This document shows positions 45,127 through 53,261 of a stretch of DNA of 64,000 bases, piece after piece. Within the stretch, counting starts at the first letter, position 1; every line of letters begins with the position of its first letter. The notes beneath the pieces were generated by a model that was not told the DNA's origin, made no database searches, and saw only the letters and a list, made by a program, of their open reading frames with translations. Source of the DNA: Paracoccus caeni (GTDB lineage Bacteria > Pseudomonadota > Alphaproteobacteria > Rhodobacterales > Rhodobacteraceae); NCBI RefSeq assembly GCF_016629665.1, contig NZ_JAEPRQ010000004.1, positions 204,080 through 268,079 on the forward strand. Direction: 5' to 3'. The position numbers and the translations under genes were made by a program.

Positions 45127-46208
45127 TCCGCTGCCTCCATCTGGCTGAACGCCGCCGCGCGGACGCTGCGGATCAGTTCCAGCTCTGCCTGAAAATCGAC
45201 GTAATGCGGCAGCTTGATATGTTCCAGAAAGCCGGTCGCCTGAATGTTGTCGCAATGGGACAGCACGAATTCCTCATCCTGAGCGGGCGCTCCGGTGAAA
45301 TCCTCGCCCAACTCGCGCCAGCGCAGGGCGCGATCGACAAGGGCCATGCTGATCGCCTTGCGCTCGGTCTGCCCGAAAGTCAGGCCATAGCCGCGGGTGA
45401 ATTGCGCAGGCTCGGTCTTCGATCCCTTGAACTGGTTCACCGTCTCGCATTCGGTCAACTCGATCTCGCCGATCTCGACCGCGAAGCCCAGCTCGGGGAT
45501 ATCCACCTCGACCGCGACCGTGCCGATGCGCAATTCGCCCACGAAAGCGTGGTTGCGGGCGTAGCCACGTTGCGTCGAATAGGCGAGACCAAGCACGAAA
45601 CCCTCATCCCCGCGGGTCAGCGATTGCAGCCGCAAGGCCCGGTCGGCGGGCAGTTCCAGCGGCTCGCGGGTCAGGTCGGGCGGGGTCAGATCAGAGGGCG
45701 TGGCCGCTTCGATCAACCCGTCGCGATCCAGAAAGCCCAGAATATGTGGCACCGCCACCGGGTCGGCGGGGGCGGTGGGCGCGGCGGGTGGTGCCTCACC
45801 CTCGGCCATCAGCGCGAAATCCAGCAGCCGGTGGGTATAGTCGAAGGTCGGGCCAAGGATCTGCCCGCCCGGCGCGTCCTTGAAGGTCGCCGAAACCCGG
45901 CGGCTGACGACCATCGCGCCGGTATCGACCGGGTTCGATCCGGCAAGGCGCGGCAAGGTGGTCCGATAGGCACGGATCAGAAAGATCGCCTCGATCAGAT
46001 CGCCACGCGCCTGCTTGATCGCCAAAGCGGCAAGATCGGGATCGTAAAGCGAGCCCTCGGCCATGACCCGGTTGACGGCCAGCGTCATCTGTTCGCGGAT
46101 CTGGGCGATGCTCAGTTCGGAAACGGTCGGATCGCCGCGTCGTTCCTCGGCCAGCCAGGCATGGGCGTTTTCGATGGCGCGCTCGCCACCCTTGACGGCG
46201 ACATACAT
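45123..46208 (-). CDS. phnI: C-P lyase core subunit PhnI
   Basis: A 361-residue PhnI: MYVAVKGGERAIENAHAWLAEERRGD at the N-terminus, QIREQMTLAVNRVMAEGSLYDPDLAALAIKQARGDLIEAIFLIRAYRTTLPRL, and LPHYVDFQAELELIR at the end. PhnI displaces adenine from ATP so that the phosphonate joins ribose triphosphate, acting with PhnG, H and L. It overlaps phnH by one base and phnJ by four. Confidence 0.96.
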   Translation of the reverse strand: MYVAVKGGERAIENAHAWLAEERRGDPTVSELSIAQIREQMTLAVNRVMAEGSLYDPDLAALAIKQARGDLIEAIFLIRAYRTTLPRLAGSNPVDTGAMVVSRRVSATFKDAPGGQILGPTFDYTHRLLDFALMAEGEAPPAAPTAPADPVAVPHILGFLDRDGLIEAATPSDLTPPDLTREPLELPADRALRLQSLTRGDEGFVLGLAYSTQRGYARNHAFVGELRIGTVAVEVDIPELGFAVEIGEIELTECETVNQFKGSKTEPAQFTRGYGLTFGQTERKAISMALVDRALRWRELGEDFTGAPAQDEEFVLSHCDNIQATGFLEHIKLPHYVDFQAELELIRSVRAAAFSQMEAAE

Positions 46209-46762
46209 CAGAGAAACTCCAGTCCGGTGCTGCGAGGAAGGCCCATGATCCGCGCCCCGTCGGTCAGGATCAGGTCAAGGCCAAGCGGAAAGGCGGTGGG
46301 CCGATCGCCGGGGCAAAAGGCCGTGATCTCGCCATCGATCCCCGGCCCGGTCAGGCGGGCATTGGCGGCGGGCACCCCGTCCAGTTCAATGATAAGCGTC
46401 GCCGCCCGGTCGGGATATTCCGGCGTGCCGATGGCAAAGCGGTCCAGCGGTTGCAGATCGTCCCACGCCCCGACCGCGAAATCCGCATCCTGCGCCGCGA
46501 CCAACGGTGCGCCGGTGTGAAAGGTGATCCAGCCCCGGACCGCATCGCAATCCAGCGTCCCGGCCAGATGCACGGGTGTATTCGGATCGGCCAGTGTCAG
46601 GATCAGCGCCCCACTTGCCTGTGACAGCGGCGCGGGCGGTGCGGCGCCGTCAATCGCCTGCCACAGACCGGGGCGGGACATTGCCTGCAACACCGCCCGA
46701 AACGCCGTGGCCGATTGCAGCGGCGCGTTGCTGAACCCGCCCGAAATTGGTTGCATATTCAT
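46208..46762 (-). CDS. phnH: C-P lyase core subunit PhnH
   Basis: A 184-residue PhnH: GGFSNAPLQSATAFRAVLQAMSRPGLWQAI at the N-terminus and LGLDLILTDGARIMGLPRSTGLE near the end. The fold is PLP-transferase-like without catalytic lysine; the protein forms the PhnGHIJ core. The ATG at 46762 overlaps the phnG stop (TGATG); an ATG two codons later (46756) is an equally possible start with a wider AGAGG spacing. Confidence 0.95.
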   Translation of the reverse strand: MNMQPISGGFSNAPLQSATAFRAVLQAMSRPGLWQAIDGAAPPAPLSQASGALILTLADPNTPVHLAGTLDCDAVRGWITFHTGAPLVAAQDADFAVGAWDDLQPLDRFAIGTPEYPDRAATLIIELDGVPAANARLTGPGIDGEITAFCPGDRPTAFPLGLDLILTDGARIMGLPRSTGLEFL

Positions 46763-47193
46763 CAATCCTCTCCCCGAACCATGGTGAAGAATTCGACTTT
46801 GGTGGCCGCCGCCTTGGCCCGGCGCGTGGCCGCACGTCTGGCCGCGACCTCTGCCAGCGGCACCAGCACCCGACCGCGAACCTCGTCCGCCGTCGCGCCT
46901 TGCATCAGCGCATCGACGATTGCCGCCCGCGTCGCATGGGCCTTGTCACGCCCCTGCACCCAGGCATGGCCGACCGTCCCGTCGGCAAGCTGGATTGTGC
47001 AGCGCGTGACGCTCATCTCGCCCAGATTGAAGGGCGCGCCGGTGCCCCCTGCCCGGCCCCGCACCATCACCGCGCCAATTTCCGGCGCGCGGGCAAAGCT
47101 GTGCTGTGGCAGCGGACCGATCAGCGCGGCCAGGCTGTCGGGCGCGGAACGGGCCAGAAGCCCCATCCATTCGCGACGATCTTTGTTGGTCAT
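46762..47193 (-). CDS. phnG: C-P lyase core subunit PhnG
   Basis: A 143-residue PhnG: NKDRREWMGLLARSAPDSLAALIG at the N-terminus, MVRGRAGGTGAPFNLGEMSVTRCTIQLADGTVGHAWVQGRDKAHATRAAIVDALMQ in the middle. It supplies part of the PhnGHI nucleosidase activity. First gene of phnGHIJKLN, divergent from phnF with a 114-base promoter region that holds the likely PhnF operator. Confidence 0.95.
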   Translation of the reverse strand: MTNKDRREWMGLLARSAPDSLAALIGPLPQHSFARAPEIGAVMVRGRAGGTGAPFNLGEMSVTRCTIQLADGTVGHAWVQGRDKAHATRAAIVDALMQGATADEVRGRVLVPLAEVAARRAATRRAKAAATKVEFFTMVRGED

Positions 47194-47210
47194 CTGGACA
47201 CCTTGCCAAG

Positions 47211-47238
47211 TTGTCTAAATATCTATACAACTAGACAA
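47211..47238. promoter_or_regulatory. PhnF operator candidate
   Basis: TTGTCTA (47211-47217) and TAGACAA (47232-47238) are perfect 7-base arms with a 14-base spacer. Inside, TCTA (47223-47226) and TAGA (47232-47235) form a second, shorter repeat. It lies 18-45 bases before the phnG start and about 70 bases before phnF, right for a HutC/GntR-type repressor acting on both. Confidence 0.65.
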
Positions 47239-47307
47239 GTGATAACTCTCATGCCCCGAGTCGCGCAAGCCGTCAGGCATGAATTTTTGATGACAGGACG
47301 TATCGCG

Positions 47308-48015
47308 ATGGGCCGCACCGCCATCTGGACCGACATTTCCGGGAAGCTTCAGGCAGAGATCGGAACGGGTCAGCGCCAGCCCGGCGACAAGCTGCCGACC
47401 GAGGCAGAGCTATCTGCCCGCTTTGGCGTCAACCGCCATACCATCCGCCGGGCGCTGGCGGATCTGGCGGATCGCGGGCTGGTGCATTCCCGGCGCGGGG
47501 CGGGGGTGTTCGTGCAGGCGAAGCCGTTGGATTATGCGCTTGGCCGCCGCACCCGGCTATCCGCCAATCTTGCCGCCATGGGCCGGGAAGCGGGTCGTGA
47601 TATTCTCAGTATCGAGACCCGGCGCGCCGATCCGGCCGAGGCTGCTGCGCTACGTATCGCGGAGGGCGCTCCCGTCCATGCCGTCGAGGGGATCAGCATG
47701 GCCGACGGCCTGCCGATTGCCACGTTTCGCTCGGTCCTGCCGGCGGATCGGTTTCCGACGCTGCCCGACGCTTTGCGCCATTACAACTCGATCACGCTGG
47801 CCCTGACAGAGATGGGCGTGGCCGATTACACGCGGGCGGAGACAAGGTTGACGGCGAAGCGCGCATCGGCCTCGACCGCGCTGCGACTTCGCCTGCGCGA
47901 AGGGGATCCGCTGATGCTGACCGTCTCGATCAATATCGACAGCGACGGTGTCCCGGTCGAATACGGGCATACATGGTTCGCGGGCGACCGCGTTACCCTG
48001 ACCATTGCGACCTGA
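47308..48015 (+). CDS. phnF: GntR/HutC-family regulator of phosphonate genes
   Basis: About 235 residues, close to the family length of 240. The winged helix has GQRQPGDKLPTEAELSARFGVNRHTIRRALADLADRGLVHSRRGAGVFV, and the UTRA effector domain follows. The ATG at 47308 (MGRTAIW) follows AGGAC with suitable spacing; ATGs at 47251 and 47290 are also in frame but lie close to the operator and lack a ribosome-binding site. Divergent from phnG, with a TTGTCTA/TAGACAA repeat between them. It ends 22 bases before the convergent hipA gene. Confidence 0.92.
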   Translation: MGRTAIWTDISGKLQAEIGTGQRQPGDKLPTEAELSARFGVNRHTIRRALADLADRGLVHSRRGAGVFVQAKPLDYALGRRTRLSANLAAMGREAGRDILSIETRRADPAEAAALRIAEGAPVHAVEGISMADGLPIATFRSVLPADRFPTLPDALRHYNSITLALTEMGVADYTRAETRLTAKRASASTALRLRLREGDPLMLTVSINIDSDGVPVEYGHTWFAGDRVTLTIAT

Positions 48016-48037
48016 TCGTGCCGAACCCTGCCACCGC

Positions 48038-49282
48038 CTACTGATCCAGCGTCTTCAGGATGCTGCCACAGCGCGCCCGGATCGCCTTCTCAACCTCGTC
48101 GAGCATCGGATGATTCCCCGCCGGCATCGACGCGACAGCGGATCTCGCATCATCAAGCTGGTTCTGAATCGCCTCGGCCAGCACTTTCACACGTTCCAGC
48201 GCAGCCCTTGGCGCGAGCCCGCATTTTCCCGCCTCGCGGGCCCAGTGCCGCCCCTCGATATACTCCCCGCGACGCTTGTCATCGACATCAAGGGCGAGGT
48301 TTTCGGTGATGCCGGGCCAAACCTTCGCACAGATCACATCATATACCGGAGCAAGTTCAACGCCATCGCCGCGGATCAGGATGGAATAATTTTTCAGATG
48401 TGCGTCCGTGTTGCAGCACAGCACATTGAAAACCATGGCATCCCACAACCGGAACACCTCTCCGGCGCCGCCGATGGCGCGTAACCGATCCATCATGGCC
48501 GCGAAGCTGCCTTTCGGGCCGTTCGTCTGGTTGTGCTGATATTTTGCCGAAGGCGGCAGGCCAAGCGCCTGACAGAAGTCCTCCTGATGCAACCGCCGCA
48601 GAGCCTCGCCCTGCTGTAAGCGATCATAGCGCCCGACCAGCAGATATAGCCGCCGCCCTGCTTTGCCGGTGCTGACATCCGGGGCTCGCAGGCCGACCAG
48701 CCGGGCCAATGTCAGACACAGCGCCTCGTTCTGCACACCACCCCAAAGGCGGTTGCTGTCAGGTTTCAGGATGTGGCTCGAAGCCGTCCCGTTCACCGGG
48801 ATGGCGATGCGACCACCCTCCAGCACACGCACGGCCAGCTTGCTCTGCACCCCCGCAAGCGACATGGAAACCCCGTCTTCGCCAGCAAGGAACGGCTTTC
48901 TCGGAAGCTCATCGATGATGCGTTCAAGTTGTTCTTCAGAGCCGACGTCTCGCGCCTCGCAGCCGGTCGCGCCGCGTTCGGCAAAGGAAATCGCCCCCGA
49001 TGTGTCGCGTCCTACCCGCCCCAGAAGGGCCAGCACATCGGTATGCGGCACATCAAGAATGCGCGCCATCATGCGGATCGCGTCATTGTCCTCGGGCAGC
49101 AGGTTGATCAGCCACGGGGCAAGCACCGGCCAGCCCCATGGCTCGTCACGAAGCGGCATGGTTGTCGAGAGGGGAAAGGCACCATCCTGTCCCAGCCATG
49201 CCGGATCATAGCGGAACACCGGGGCGACACCCTGGCCTGTGACGATCTCGCCGACTGGATAGCGCTCGTAAAACAGCTGCAT
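48038..49282 (-). CDS. hipA: HipA-family serine/threonine kinase toxin
   Basis: A 414-residue HipA-like kinase. The N-terminal HipA-N1-type domain runs to about residue 100 (PLRDEPWGWPVLAPWLINLLPEDN). The kinase core has GVSMSLAGVQSKLAVRV, SHILKPDS with the ATP lysine, the catalytic loop CCNTDAHLKNYSI (Asp and Asn) and the metal-binding Asp in LAPVYDVI. HipA kinases phosphorylate aminoacyl-tRNA synthetases and cause growth arrest. It begins 11 bases after hipB on the same strand. All catalytic residues are present, so the toxin should be active. Confidence 0.93.
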   Translation of the reverse strand: MQLFYERYPVGEIVTGQGVAPVFRYDPAWLGQDGAFPLSTTMPLRDEPWGWPVLAPWLINLLPEDNDAIRMMARILDVPHTDVLALLGRVGRDTSGAISFAERGATGCEARDVGSEEQLERIIDELPRKPFLAGEDGVSMSLAGVQSKLAVRVLEGGRIAIPVNGTASSHILKPDSNRLWGGVQNEALCLTLARLVGLRAPDVSTGKAGRRLYLLVGRYDRLQQGEALRRLHQEDFCQALGLPPSAKYQHNQTNGPKGSFAAMMDRLRAIGGAGEVFRLWDAMVFNVLCCNTDAHLKNYSILIRGDGVELAPVYDVICAKVWPGITENLALDVDDKRRGEYIEGRHWAREAGKCGLAPRAALERVKVLAEAIQNQLDDARSAVASMPAGNHPMLDEVEKAIRARCGSILKTLDQ

Positions 49283-49293
49283 GAATCACCCAC

Positions 49294-49557
49294 TCACAGA
49301 GGCGGCAATACGGGGCCGGACGACCTCGGCCCCTCGGGAAACAGATTACCGATCCGCATCCCCAACACCTCGGCCGCGGCCAGAGCCGGGGCAAGATAGC
49401 TGGTCCCCTTTCCCCGCTCCAATTCGCTGACGAAGCGACGATTGGTGCTTATCATGCCCGCGAGATCGGCCTGAGTATATCCAAGCGCCTTCCTGCGCGC
49501 CCGGATAGCCGCGCCGAATTCCCGAGCCAGACGTTCTTCAGCCGTGGACAGGTCCAT
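49294..49557 (-). CDS. hipB: HipB-type antitoxin, XRE-family regulator
   Basis: An 87-residue protein with one helix-turn-helix (FGAAIRARRKALGYTQADLAGMISTNRRFVSELERGKGTSYLAPALAAAEVLG). It neutralises HipA and represses the operon. Four near-identical inverted repeats lie upstream of its ATG. The C-terminus (FPEGPRSSGPVLPPL) is flexible and proline-rich like other HipB tails. Confidence 0.92.
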   Translation of the reverse strand: MDLSTAEERLAREFGAAIRARRKALGYTQADLAGMISTNRRFVSELERGKGTSYLAPALAAAEVLGMRIGNLFPEGPRSSGPVLPPL

Positions 49558-49574
49558 GAAACCCTCGCAGAAAT

Positions 49575-49708
49575 GATACGTAGTTGTATCTCATTCGGCG
49601 CGCAGAAACAATATGGTACGCAGGTGTATCATTACAGCAATGAAGCCCAAAATGATACCATACGGTATCACCACACCCATGATCCGCCAGTTGTTACCGA
49701 GTGGTATC
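49575..49708. promoter_or_regulatory. Four HipB operators, GATAC-N6-GTATC type, at 39-40 base intervals
   Basis: Inverted repeats at 49575-49590 (GATAC/GTATC), 49615-49630 (GGTAC/GTATC), 49654-49669 (GATAC/GTATC) and 49693-49708 (GTTAC/GTATC), each with a 6-base spacer. Start-to-start distances are 40, 39 and 39. The first is 18 bases before hipB. E. coli hipBA also has four operators, though with another sequence. Confidence 0.8.
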
Positions 49709-49762
49709 TTCGACATATGCATCCGAGGGTGTGCTTGACGGTGCTGGTATAGACACATTCGG

Positions 49763-52111
49763 TCAACGCCAGCTCAGGTGGCTCTGAATGTGGCGTTGGT
49801 GGCTGTTCAGGCGGGCCGCCTGCAATTCGCCGCGACCCATCGGGGTGCGGGTGTAGATCAGTTCACCACGCCCAACGATACCCTGCCAGTTGCGCCAGAA
49901 AATTTCGGCGCGCTCCTTGCGACCATCGAACCGGGGCGGAACAGCGAAATACTGGAACCGCTTGGTGAACAGCCCCGAGCGAACGATGATGACGTAGCGC
50001 GGATTTACCACAGGGTCGAGCAACTGCCGCAGGCTGTCGTGAAACAGGCTTTCGGTCAGCCGCGAGGCACCGCGCAGGCTGATATAGAAACGACCGCCCC
50101 TCTGGGACACCTCGGGGGAAAGAGGCGTCGCTGAGGGCAGATCGCCCAGTTCGCGCAAAGCCTCGATCACCAGCCGCGCAAGCCGCTCCAGACCGCGCCG
50201 GGTCTCGTCATCCGTCTGATCCCGCCCGAACATCACCATCAGCCGACCGCGCCATGACAGCGCCGAGACCGGCACGACCTGCTGACGGATGCCCCGGTTG
50301 ATGCCGGATTCGCGCATCAGTTGCGGCTGATCTTCGGCCCCCGCCCGCAGCGCAATCTGCCATTCCGCGGCCAGCGTCGTATGACGCCGCGCCATGTCGC
50401 ATGTCATCTGGTTCTGCTGCCCGATATCCGCCAGCGGCGCGAAATGCGATCTTATCTCCCCCGCAGGGCGGTCCAAACGGGCGAAACAGTCAAACCGGCG
50501 ATGCAGCCGCGCGACCTCTTCGCCCTCGACGCGACTGCCGGGCACGATCGCGAGATGCCAGATGTTCGCGCTCTTGTCCGCAACATTGCGATCCTTGCGC
50601 AGCGCCCGGCCACGAAGCTGGTTCACCGCCACGAAACGGGCAAGACTGGTCCCAAGGACCAACGCATTCAACGCCGGCGCGTCCCACCCCTGCCCCAAAA
50701 ACGCCTGCGTGCCGATGACCACCCGGATGTCACCGCGCCCGAAGGCCTCATTAACCCGCGTCACCGCGTTCTGAAAATCGGGACCGGCGACGATGATATA
50801 GCCCGGCATTCCCGAAACCTCGCGCCCGGCCAGCCGGTCGCAAAGCCGTCGCGGCAGGCACACCATCTGCCCGGTCAGCAACGCCAGATCGTCATAGCCA
50901 CCTTCGCGGTGCAGCCAGCGGAAAACGGCGCCGGCATTGTAGTCGCGCGGCTCGTGATCCAGCTTCATTGCGACATGACCGATCCGGTCCAGAAGGATCG
51001 CCATGCGCAGCCCATCGCCACGCGTCTCCCGCTCTTGCCGGTGGATCTCGCTGGTCGCTTCCAGCCGGGACTTGTCGTCGTCCAGAAGCGAGATCCGGTC
51101 TGCGAAACGGGGAGGCGGCAGGCTAAGCCGGTCGTTGCGCAATGCACCACCCGTCTTCAGCCGGGCAAGCATCGCCTCGGGAAGCGTCGTCAGATGCGCC
51201 GCCAACAGGATCTGCAACCACGACCAGTCCAGCCGGGGCCATTCAGCCTCATCCAGCCGCAGCAGGCGACGGGCATAGCTTGGCAAGGGCTGCCCGGCAT
51301 CCCGCAAATAGATCAGCATGGCGCTGAACAATTCCGGGTTTTCAAGAATCTTCTGGCTCTGATTTTCGCAATCGGTGATCCAGGGTGATTGTTGCAGCAT
51401 CGTCAGCAGTTGCGGATCGGCAGAGAGCGAGGCGAAAAGCTGTTTCTCTGCCGCAAGGTTTTGATCATAGGCCTGACGATCAGTTGTCCGGGCAACGAAC
51501 ACCAGATCCTGATGCGGGCAAAGATCGCCGGTCAGGACCAGTTCCGGCACCGAGATCTCGGCGTCAACCGGGCCGCAAAGGGCGCTGTAATTTTCCCACT
51601 CCCACGGCTCGGAATCATAAGGTGGCGTCGCGGTCAGCGACAATGTCACGGGCTGATGGGTCTCTTGCAATCGCGTCAGGCTCTGCCACCAGGCACGGCG
51701 CAGGTGATGCGCCTCGTCCAGACAGATGACATCCATCGGCGGCATCGGCTTGGCGCGGTTCTGGTGGATGTTCTGGTAGGTGCTAAGCCGCAAGGGAACG
51801 TCTGCATGCAGATCGGTGCTGATCCAGTCGGGCCGCTCGCCATCCAGAAAATCATCGCAAAGCCGCGCGATCCACTGATCCCGCACAAGCAGACTGGGCG
51901 CCAGAATCAGGGTGCGACCGCGAAGCCTGCGGATGATCTCCAGCCCCAGAACGGTCTTGCCGGCACCGGGGGCGGCGACCACATGCAGTTTCCGATCCTC
52001 AAGATGATCGGCCATTTCGGCAAGGATGCGGGACTGATAGCTGCGCCAGTCGTGTCGGAAACACATCCGCTGAAAGGCATGCACGGCAGTTGCATGTTCG
52101 GGTATCGGCAT
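49763..52111 (-). CDS. SF2 DEAD/DEAH helicase, possible defence protein
   Basis: A 782-residue helicase. N-terminal RecA-like domain: Walker A VVAAPGAGKTVLGLEIIRRL (about residue 45), motif Ia TLILAPSLLVRDQW, DEAH box VICLDEAHHLRR, motif III LSLTATPP. The second RecA domain carries VVIGTQAFLGQGWDAP and the arginine-finger motif QLRGRALRKD. The last 200 residues are an unfamiliar C-terminal domain. A spacer of about 200 residues separates the two motor domains. It follows an XpaC-like gene by 12 bases. Standalone SF2 helicases beside toxin-antitoxin genes are common in defence islands, but no known system is matched with certainty. Confidence 0.78.
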   Translation of the reverse strand: MPIPEHATAVHAFQRMCFRHDWRSYQSRILAEMADHLEDRKLHVVAAPGAGKTVLGLEIIRRLRGRTLILAPSLLVRDQWIARLCDDFLDGERPDWISTDLHADVPLRLSTYQNIHQNRAKPMPPMDVICLDEAHHLRRAWWQSLTRLQETHQPVTLSLTATPPYDSEPWEWENYSALCGPVDAEISVPELVLTGDLCPHQDLVFVARTTDRQAYDQNLAAEKQLFASLSADPQLLTMLQQSPWITDCENQSQKILENPELFSAMLIYLRDAGQPLPSYARRLLRLDEAEWPRLDWSWLQILLAAHLTTLPEAMLARLKTGGALRNDRLSLPPPRFADRISLLDDDKSRLEATSEIHRQERETRGDGLRMAILLDRIGHVAMKLDHEPRDYNAGAVFRWLHREGGYDDLALLTGQMVCLPRRLCDRLAGREVSGMPGYIIVAGPDFQNAVTRVNEAFGRGDIRVVIGTQAFLGQGWDAPALNALVLGTSLARFVAVNQLRGRALRKDRNVADKSANIWHLAIVPGSRVEGEEVARLHRRFDCFARLDRPAGEIRSHFAPLADIGQQNQMTCDMARRHTTLAAEWQIALRAGAEDQPQLMRESGINRGIRQQVVPVSALSWRGRLMVMFGRDQTDDETRRGLERLARLVIEALRELGDLPSATPLSPEVSQRGGRFYISLRGASRLTESLFHDSLRQLLDPVVNPRYVIIVRSGLFTKRFQYFAVPPRFDGRKERAEIFWRNWQGIVGRGELIYTRTPMGRGELQAARLNSHQRHIQSHLSWR

Positions 52112-52123
52112 TCCAACCGTCCG

Positions 52124-52561
52124 TCAGATCGAGAGGCGCTGGAGCTGATCATCCAGCGCTTCCATCGTCAGGCGCAGGTCATCATGGCTACGGGCTCTGC
52201 AGGCCTCGGCAGCAGCGCGGGTGATGTCCAGCCAGTTCCTGAAATCGGCGATGGCAGTCTCATCCGGCGGACGCAGCGGATCGGCATGGGACAGCCGCGC
52301 CCAGCGAAGGCACAGTTCGGCCATGGTAGGAAGGTAGAACAGAAGAAACCGGCGCATGGCGGTAATGTTTCCCGGATTACGTTCGACCTGCGCCCGAAGG
52401 TCGAACGCCGCCGCCGCCAGATCCCAGAACAGCCGTGCATGGGGCTGCACCGTCATTTCTGCGGACAGGCGGAACTGTTCGGTCGCGCCGTCGATGCTGG
52501 CCAGCGCATTGTCGAGCCGGGTCATCGGTCGCCGTCCGAACAGTCTGGAAATCAACCTCAT
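52124..52561 (-). CDS. Small helical protein, XpaC-like
   Basis: A 145-residue, mostly helical protein. The segment ARLFWDLAAAAFDLRAQVER...AMRRFLLFYLPTMAELCLRWARL resembles the core of XpaC (5-bromo-4-chloroindolyl phosphate hydrolysis family) proteins, which carry a FLxYYLPTxxKLLxxY pattern. The true function of that family is unknown; it is often near TelA-type toxic anion resistance genes. The ATG at 52561 follows AGGGACTATTTG. It is the first gene of a two-gene operon with the helicase 12 bases downstream, suggesting the products act together. Assignment is tentative. Confidence 0.6.
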   Translation of the reverse strand: MRLISRLFGRRPMTRLDNALASIDGATEQFRLSAEMTVQPHARLFWDLAAAAFDLRAQVERNPGNITAMRRFLLFYLPTMAELCLRWARLSHADPLRPPDETAIADFRNWLDITRAAAEACRARSHDDLRLTMEALDDQLQRLSI

Positions 52562-52765
52562 CAAATAGTCCCTGCCCCGCGTTTCTGTTCGAAGCTAGAA
52601 CCTATTGTGGGCGCGATCAAATGCCTACGCCGGGACGAAGGACGATCGGTTCGCCAGAATGGTGTTTCCAGATGCCCACGGGACAGCCGGTGGGACCAAC
52701 GATTGGTCAATATCGTAAATCTAAACAGCTATGAAAGACGTGCGCAATTATGCAAATCTTGTAGG

Positions 52766-52990
52766 TCATGTTGACAAATGGCGAAGTCATAGCCTGCTGC
52801 AAGCGATGTCGATGAAGCCGAGGAAACTGTCTGCGATTTTGTCGTAGCGGGTTGCCAAGCGACGACTGTTCTTGAGTTTGTTGCAGCACCGTTCGGCCAT
52901 GTTGCGCAACGTATAGATCGTCATGTCGACCACCTTGCGCACCTTGCGGTTCTTTTTGTATTGGGAATCACAACCGACCACGCAGGGCAA
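52766..52990 (-). pseudogene. IS5-type transposase, decayed C-terminal fragment
   Basis: The last 65 or so codons of a DDE transposase: YKKNRKVRKVVD...YTLRNMAERCCNKLKNSRRLATRYDKIADSFLGFIDIACSRL. Where the family has Trp (usually LWLRH) there is a TGA stop at 52787-52789, after which the frame continues LRHLST to a second stop at 52766. The invariant RNRIER is altered to RNMAER, and the N-terminal two thirds is missing. The element is inactive. It marks the left edge of the type VI effector cassette. Confidence 0.75.
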
Positions 52991-53163
52991 TCCTTTTTGT
53001 CAACACAACCTACGACCAGAAAACGATTTTCCACGAGAAGATACTTTGTTCTCGGACGCAGGCGGCTCATGTTTTTCATGACCTCTATGCCGATTACTTC
53101 CCGCTGATCGTCGATGGCGAAGGGGTGACAGACCCGATCAGTCGGGCCGAACTGGGACGCTGA
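52966..53163 (+). pseudogene. Orphan 3' end of an unknown gene beside the IS remnant
   Basis: An open frame on the plus strand ends at TGA 53161-53163 and reads ...TYDQKTIFHEKILCSRTQ, AAHVFHDLYADYFPLIVDGE, GVTDPISRAELGR. It has no start codon with a ribosome-binding site and merges upstream into the IS fragment. It could be the tail of a VgrG- or PAAR-type protein cut off by the insertion, given the DUF4123 gene 98 bases downstream, but the resemblance is weak. Confidence 0.35.
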
Positions 53164-53261
53164 GACCACCGGCGCGATTCAATCGACGCGGTGGGGATAG
53201 GCATCTGGACCTTGTTTCGCTAGGTTGCAGATATACTGGTTCTTGCATTGCGCCCGCCCGG

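Noticed and set aside
51389..52774. A 461-codon plus-strand frame opposite the helicase and XpaC-like genes
   Set aside because: The minus strand carries intact helicase motifs in order; the plus frame is Arg/Gln-rich and lacks any motif.
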